Of a stretch of DNA of 64,000 nucleotides, positions 58,381 through 64,000 are shown piece by piece. The stretch is from Chloranthus sessilifolius (lineage: Eukaryota; Streptophyta; Magnoliopsida; Chloranthales; Chloranthaceae). Both the position numbers and the translations under genes were made by a program. The notes under the pieces are model-generated. The model ran no database searches. It saw nothing but the letters and a program-made list of their open reading frames with translations, and was not told the origin of the DNA. The DNA lies in the NCBI GenBank assembly GCA_021018995.1, contig CM037598.1, positions 76,278,671 through 76,342,670 of the forward strand, given 5' to 3'. Each line of letters begins with the position of its first letter. The stretch's first letter is position 1.

Positions 58381-58505
58381 GCCCGGGGATGTGAGTTCGA
58401 ATGCATGTGCATTTGGTGCGTTCGTGTCTCTCTATGTATACATATACATGAGGCCCAGGGATGTGAGTTCGAATGCATGTGCATTTGGTGCGTTAGTCTC
58501 TCTGA
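58378..58505 (+). repeat. Tandem 72-bp module GAGGCCCRGGGATGTGAGTT
   Basis: Two units start at 58,378 and 58,450, each reading GAGGCCCRGGGATGTGAG, then TTCGAATGCATGTGCATTTG and GTGCGTT. A third, diverged unit starts at 63,510 after another TA tract. The TTCGAAT word is B-box-like. Confidence 0.7.
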
Positions 58506-58551
58506 ATGACCCGTGTACTTTCTTTTAAATTTTAAATGTGAATACTCTAAC

Positions 58552-58828
58552 CATGGATCAAAATATCGTCCGATACTGATAAGTATCATCAGATACGATT
58601 CGGTTTTGGACCTGAATGATACGGTAAATAGGGTATTTCTCGGGACCCCTGAAAAACAGTCAAATTATCGTTTGTATCGTCCAATTTATCGTCTGATAAT
58701 TTCAAATTATCGTCCAATGAGGCCCCCAGCTTCAAGTGGCAAAGGAAAAATATTGATATGTATCGTCCAGTACGTATCGGTTTTGGAGCTGGACGATACG
58801 TATCAGAAAAACGAGATTTTGATCCATG
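58552..58828. mobile_element. hAT-like element of the GTATCGTCC family
   Basis: It begins CATGGATCAAAATATCGTCC and ends GAGATTTTGATCCATG, about 13 bp of inverted repeat. The flanks ACTCTAAC and ACTCTTAAC are a near-matching duplication. The interior carries GATACGTATCGG-type words shared with 5,830-7,430 and 39,502-39,760. Confidence 0.7.
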
Positions 58829-59108
58829 ACTCTTAACTATGGTTAACCTGCCCTTCTTGAAAACTCTAGGAGAACCATTACAGCGGTCTCCTGACTCCTC
58901 TCTCTCTCTCATCAATATGGTTGCTGCTCTCAGTGCAACGGGCGTGCATCAGCTTCACAGCTCCTTTGCACGTTGGATCGTTGTTGGATCTGCAAACTTT
59001 CTTCCTTTTTCTTGTTCAAAAACAGCATATGGATTTGTTCTCCTTTCTTCTGCAACTACAGTTAAAGCCACCATCAACTGCCATTAAAACAACCATGAAA
59101 TTGCTGTC

Positions 59109-60222
59109 TGATTGGATCTGCAGCCATCGACCATAGTCGTTGGCTCTGTATTCACCACAGGTATTTAATATCAGAAAATCCATCAACCCCATGTAAACAG
59201 GAAGTGAAAATCTATGAAAGCAGGTTCTCCTCATACACCCACAAAGGTCTCTGTGGTTACTGACAATCTATTCATGAAGAGTCTCTAATCCTAACCCTAT
59301 GTAAGCACTGTGAGGAAGCTTCAGTTATTGGGGGCGGAATAAAACTGCCACATAGTTTGTTTGTTTGTTTTTTAATAATTTGAACCTGTCACATAGTGGT
59401 TGAAATATTGTCAACCTTCGACTAACCTACAGGCCCAATCCCTCTTTACCCTCGATTAAGATGTCTGTTAGCGATAACCGATCAGTTCCACAACATGTGC
59501 CATTACCACTCCATAGCGTTTTCTACAATTGGTCGATCGGAGAAATGATGGCGTCTAGCAGCAATATGTTTTCTCTGCCACCATGCGCAATCAAACAAAT
59601 GGGGAGATCCTTTGCAAACGATTTGTCTGAGATGGAGTTGTGATTGGATCTGCAACCATCGACCATAGTCATTGGCTCTGTATTCACCACAGGTGTTTAA
59701 TATCAGAAAATCCATCAACCCCATGTAAACAGGAAGTGAAAATCTACGAAAGCAGGTTCTCCTCATACACCCACAAAGGTCTCTGTGGTTATTGCCAATC
59801 TATTCATGAAGAGTTTCTAATCCTAACCCTATGCAAGCACTGTGAGGAAGCTTGAGTTATTGGGGGCGGATTAAAACTGCCACGTAGTTTGTTCGTTTTT
59901 TTTCTTATAATTTGAACCTGTCACATAGTGGTTGAAATATTGTCAACCTTCCACTAAGCTACAGGCCCAATCCCTCTTTACCCTCGATTGAAATGTCTGT
60001 TAGTGATAGCCGAACAGTCCCACAACATGTGCCATTACCACTCCATCTCAGAGATTAGAACATGCAAACTAATGGCATACCTTCCATGGCGTTTTTCTGC
60101 AATTGGTCGATCGGAGAAATGATGGCGTCTAGCAGCGATATGTTTTCTCTGAAACCATGCACAATCAAACGAATGGGGAGATCCTTTGCAATCGAATTGT
60201 CTGAGACTCTGAGATGGAGTTG
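59109..60222. repeat. Tandem duplication of a 0.53-0.58-kb unit
   Basis: Unit 1 is 59,109-59,640 and unit 2 is 59,641-60,222. They are nearly identical except for scattered substitutions and about 40 extra bases in unit 2. Shared words include TTGGCTCTGTATTCACCACA and GGAGAAATGATGGCGTCTAG. Short open frames occur on both strands (for example KQEVKIYESRFSSYTHKGLC on +), but none gives a recognisable protein. Bases 60,223-60,400 continue with degenerate versions of the CACCATGNNCAATC words. Origin unknown; it could be a captured gene fragment or an unrecognised element. Confidence 0.75.
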
Positions 60223-60491
60223 CAATGGCGATGGGTTCTATGCTACCATGCCCAATCAAACGATAAGGAGATAGGTTTTCTTTGCAATTGATTTCTCTGA
60301 CATCGAGTGGTAATGGCAATGTGTTTTCTTTTCCACCATGTGCGATCAATCCATCAGGTGATGGGTCTCTGCCACCATGAGTAATTGCACGATCGGGTGA
60401 AACTCAATGGAGATCAAGTACCTTGATGGTTGTTGAGAGACGTGATTTTTTTCTGCAAATTCTCTAATGCCGATGCAGTTTCTTTGATCTG

Positions 60492-60496
<5 letters not shown>

Positions 60497-60532
<36 letters not shown>
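60497..60532. repeat. (AG)18 microsatellite
   Basis: Thirty-six bases of uninterrupted AG. Confidence 0.95.
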
Positions 60533-60535
<3 letters not shown>

Positions 60536-60673
60536 TGTGTATGATGTTCTAACATTTTATCTTCTCCCGCGCATAAATCTATGTCAGCGCTCATTCCCTG
60601 TTAACCTAACCAGGCAACCGTGGTTAACTTATGATCCACGTGTCGCTAAAGGAAGGTTTGAACACATAGGTTT

Positions 60674-60676
<3 letters not shown>

Positions 60677-60714
<38 letters not shown>
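60677..60714. repeat. (TA)n microsatellite
   Basis: Thirty-eight bases of uninterrupted TA. Confidence 0.95.
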
Positions 60715-60718
<4 letters not shown>

Positions 60719-61014
60719 TTACTAGAAGAAAAAATGAGAGTTAAATTTGGTTGGGAAACTTTCAATTCGGTTAAGAAATGCTTATAATTTAAATAAAATT
60801 TTTTTTTCGTGAAAAATGTTTGTGTATCGTCAAATGAGCATTTCAGGGGTTATTTAATGGAGAATCTATATGTAAGATGTAAGTACCACTATAAAATTCA
60901 GATTTTTCTTTTATTCTTTTAATTTTCTATTGTTGTTTTCTTATAAGGATTAAAGTGGAACGAATGAACCATTATTAAACATCATTAAGAGGTATTCAAT
61001 AACATGAGTAATGA

Positions 61015-61410
61015 CTCCTGACCGACATTTAAACACCAAGATGGTGTTTAAATGATCTTATACCATTAAATTAAACTTTTGATCATACATATTAAAATGC
61101 CGCTTATATTATGCCACATGGCACACATCTCTTATCAAAATTCTCCAAGAGGCAAGCCATCACTGGAAAATGTCAGCCAAATAATCATGCCTACAATGTG
61201 AGTGTGAAACATCCGAGTAGCGAACTTTAATATCAGCAATCAGATCAGAATATTCAAATATTAAACAAAGTGTGATTTTTGGGCCCATTAATTTTCAATG
61301 TATGATCTATCACTTTGACACTATGGATTACAAACATCTTAAAACATTAATGGTGTTAGATCATTTAAACAACATTTTGGTGTTTAAATCACAATCAAGA
61401 GCCAGGCCCT
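61015..61410. repeat. MITE of the TTTAAACACC family, copy 2
   Basis: The left arm TGACATTTAAACACC-like sequence (ACCGACATTTAAACACCA, GGTGTTTAAATGATCT) pairs with the right arm (TTAGATCATTTAAACAACAT, TTTGGTGTTTAAATCACA). The word AACACCAAGATGGTGTT is itself a palindrome. Further right-arm fragments occur at 61,440-61,500 and 62,950-63,015. Confidence 0.55.
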
Positions 61411-61559
61411 TAACAAAAAAGTACATAATCTACACATCATCTTAAACCATTAATGTAGTAAGATCATTTAAACACCATTTTGTTGTTTAAATGATTGGTT
61501 AGTGTGAGGTTTATTAGTGTAGAAAAATTTTAGTTTGTTGATGACATGACAACTCTAGA

Positions 61560-62400
61560 AAATATGGACAAACTGAACAAGAGAGATGGTATTAGATGCT
61601 CAACCATCGACCAAAGGCTTTGCACATGCTAATTTCCCTCCATCAAAACGATAAAAGCAAGGGAAGCTTTGCACATGTCAAATGGTAAAAGCATGCGAGA
61701 CTTCTGAATATTCTTGAGCACCAAATCAATGAAATATATTTTTAACCACTTGATAGATTTTCTATTGATAAAATATATCTATATTTCTTGATATTTGACC
61801 AATTCTGTGGATGGAGATTGACATGTGTAATTTCCTTGTTGCGTAGGTTAAGTACTCAATACTAACCAAAAATGCCCTATACTAACTCAAGGTTGTAAAG
61901 CTTCTAAATAATGTAGGGAAATTGGTAAATATAATTTCTTTGTTGCATTGATCAAAATCAAATGCCCTATACTAACTCATAAGGAAGAGAGTTGGTATCA
62001 GGTGTTGGATTTGTTCACAAAGGTTGTGCAAAGTTAATCTCGAGCCTTCGATATTACTTAAGAAGACTAATATTTTCATTAACAATAAATTAGTCTCTTA
62101 AAATATTGGGAGAGAGTTTTGAAATGAGTTGTTAAAGAGTAACTTACCCGTTAACAATATAGATTATGAACCAGCCACCACTTTTATACATGTATCACAA
62201 TTTTAACAAGTGTGCTACGAGATGTGAAGGACACGATGCGTAGATTTGTCGTGTCAAAAGAATTGAATTGAAAACCATCTCTATGGAATGATATCATTAT
62301 ATGCTTAGCTGTATGTGTACTTGGAATCATATCATTAGGTAGATATTTTACGCAAATAACTATTGTAATATACATTTACGTCATTTAAAGGATTAATCAT
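61560..62400. other. AT-rich stretch, nothing recognised
   Basis: No gene or structured repeat supported. The sentence-like word AAATGCCCTATACTAACTCA recurs at about 61,870 and 61,960, hinting at an old local duplication. Confidence 0.35.
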
Positions 62401-62401
62401 A

Positions 62402-62419
62402 TGTGTGTGTGTGTGTGTG

Positions 62420-62477
<58 letters not shown>
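62402..62477. repeat. (TG)n-(AT)n compound microsatellite
   Basis: About 24 bases of TG followed by about 51 bases of AT. The right flank contains GGGTTTGAACCCATA, also present at 63,425 next to another TC/TA tract. Confidence 0.95.
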
Positions 62478-62480
<3 letters not shown>

Positions 62481-63449
62481 AATGGGACAATGGGTTTGAA
62501 CCCATACTGGGGGCGGTGGGTTCGAATAATGGTTTGAAATCTCGCCCGAGGCGAGATGCCTCGCATCTCGCGCCTCAACGAGATGAGATTAGGGTGTGAT
62601 TCGTTCCAGAAGCAACATGAAAAAAATATTAGTTTTATATTTTAGTTTATATAGGGTGTTAGGCTTGTACACTATTGAAAGTGTGCTACTCATTCTATTT
62701 GGCACTATTTTATCTTATCGTATCCTATCTATGTGATGATCTCATGAATGGCTATCATGATGGGCCCAAATCTATGCACGCGAATATCACTATATTTCTT
62801 ATTTTTTAACGGCTAATATTAAAGATCCTTGATCGGACGGTATATAATTGATTAATAGGTGTGATTCTTTTACTAAGATGTGCTCCAATCATGAACAACC
62901 ACTTGGACTGTTTAGATTGATCCCAAATATTTGCAACATGGCTTAACAGTGAGGTATTCTTTGATGGTGTAAGATCAAACACCTATTTTAATGGTGTTAG
63001 ATCATTCAAAAGTTATTTTCGTTTCACGCCATCTCGCTGAACGTCTCGGTCTCAGGGCTGTCCAAGACAATTCGGAAATCCGAGATTTCAAACCATGGTT
63101 CGAATCTCAGATCACATGCCAAGTGGGACATGATTCCAAAACAACACCCGCTTTGGGATCATGTGCCATGTGATCTGTAAATTTTTTTTTTTTTTTGTGG
63201 TAGTCAAACTGTGGCCAAAGTTTGGGGTACAGCCCACACATCTTGGTGCACTGATTCCCCCCCCCCGCCCTTTGACCACAGTTTTGGGACAGTGAATATG
63301 CATTAGATCATGCCCAATTTTTTTGGGTGGCATCTGATCATCCTTGGAAAAGTTTCTGTAGAACCCGATCCTCGGATGGATGCCACATAGACCCCAACTA
63401 ATTCGAACCCAACACCCCAGGGTGGGTTTGAACCCATAGTCTCGGGCCC

Positions 63450-63467
63450 CTCTCTCTCTCTCTCTCC

Positions 63468-63509
<42 letters not shown>
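63450..63509. repeat. (TC)n-(TA)n compound microsatellite
   Basis: A TC run (63,451-63,466), a short CATATG junction, and TA to 63,509, followed directly by the GAGGCTCGGTGATATG version of the 58,378 module. Confidence 0.9.
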
Positions 63510-63512
<3 letters not shown>

Positions 63513-63744
63513 GCTCGGTGATATGGGTTGGAATGCATGGGGGAGCGATGCATTTGAATCAAGTGGGGTCCACATGGGACCCATACAAAGGATCAGGTAC
63601 CACGAGCACTTGCCCGGGGACGATTCGAGGCCACCCAAAAAATTTGGACATGATCTGATGTATATCTACCGTACAAAATGTGGTTAAAGGGGAAAAAGTT
63701 CAATGCACCAGAATGTTAGGCAATACATAAACTTTGACCACAAT

Positions 63745-63840
63745 TTTGATCATGATTTTAAAACACAGAAACACGACTCAACTCGAAAATCATTTGAGTA
63801 GAGTCAAGGCAGGAAATCGGTCTGACTTGACTTGCTCGAC
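63745..63840. repeat. GACTC/GAGTC-rich patch, possible hAT-like remnant
   Basis: Words such as CGACTCAACTCG, TTGAGTAGAGTC and CTCGACTCGG resemble the interior of the element at 15,811-15,982. The ends are lost. Confidence 0.35.
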
Positions 63841-63844
63841 TCGG

Positions 63845-63845
<1 letters not shown>

Positions 63846-63894
<49 letters not shown>
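63846..63894. repeat. (TA)n microsatellite
   Basis: Forty-nine bases of TA, close to the window end. Confidence 0.95.
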
Positions 63895-63898
<4 letters not shown>

Positions 63899-64000
63899 AA
63901 ATATTTAATAGATGACAATTCATTATTAGAAATTCATATCTCATCCATTTAATAATTAGAAATTCATAAAACACCATCCATCTAAATATTCATTACATTT

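Larger units (their letters stand above)
48053..64000 (-). other. Presumed giant intron of the MOM1-like gene (at least 16 kb)
   Basis: The exon ending at 48,052 starts with a clean acceptor (TTTCAG/TGTTTG) in mid-protein, so an upstream exon must exist, yet no - strand frame from here to 64,000 shows any MOM1-like sequence. Either this is all one intron or the gene is broken by rearrangement; the window cannot decide. Bases 48,053-48,610 hold nothing recognisable. Confidence 0.45.

Noticed and set aside
58378-58505. CRISPR-like direct repeats
   Set aside because: Only two units with homologous spacers in plant nuclear DNA; a simple tandem duplication.
60035-60349. 104-codon - strand frame with repeated FDCAW.QRKHIAARRHHFSD
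   Set aside because: The repetition simply reflects the tandem DNA duplication; no match to a known protein could be recognised, so no gene is claimed.

Overview
This is plant nuclear DNA, from an angiosperm with a repeat-rich genome and very long introns. The evidence is two plant-specific host genes, tRNA-derived SINEs, L1-type LINEs with zf-RVT tails, Copia and Gypsy relics, and many hAT-like and Harbinger-like miniature elements. A woody non-grass such as a magnoliid would fit, but that is an impression and not shown by the sequence. No CRISPR, bacterial operon, tRNA or rRNA gene was found.

Layout: bases 1 to about 9,250 are intergenic and hold degenerate mobile DNA: foldback MITEs, a tRNA-derived SINE with a 14-bp target duplication, and the C-terminal part of a hAT transposase. 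The ethylene-signalling gene EIN2 runs on the + strand from a TATA-like box at 9,284 to a probable 3' end near 38,170. Its seven coding exons join in phase to an intact reading frame of 1,299 residues. Intron 4 is 13 kb. It holds a Copia LTR with a LINE fragment inside it, a nearly full-length L1-type LINE, a head-to-head pair of retroelement-derived segments, and a 2.4-kb probable solo LTR that is full of CGCGAG motifs. Introns 5 and 6 hold Copia ends, a TRIM-like LTR pair, a LINE tail and a hAT-like element with a perfect 8-bp target duplication.

Tail-to-tail with EIN2, on the - strand, lie the last four coding exons (48,052 to 41,026) of a gene resembling MOM1, a transcriptional gene silencing factor. 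Its upstream exons are not in the window, so the intron before the first visible exon is at least 16 kb. That stretch carries a decayed Copia element, a LINE fragment, a Ty3/Gypsy chromovirus fossil (52,120-58,165), a recent-looking 0.55-kb tandem duplication, MITEs and long (TA)n tracts.

The two host genes act in different pathways, ethylene signalling and chromatin silencing, and nothing in the sequence links them beyond adjacency. The points most worth a second look are: a probable EIN2 leader with five consecutive upstream ORFs; a possible GC-AG intron in the MOM1-like gene; hAT-like elements with perfect target duplications inside introns of both genes; a foldback MITE 18 bp from a MOM1-like splice donor; and the CGCGAG-motif cluster. 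Exon joins were read by eye from splice consensus, phase and remembered family sequence. No alignment was run.
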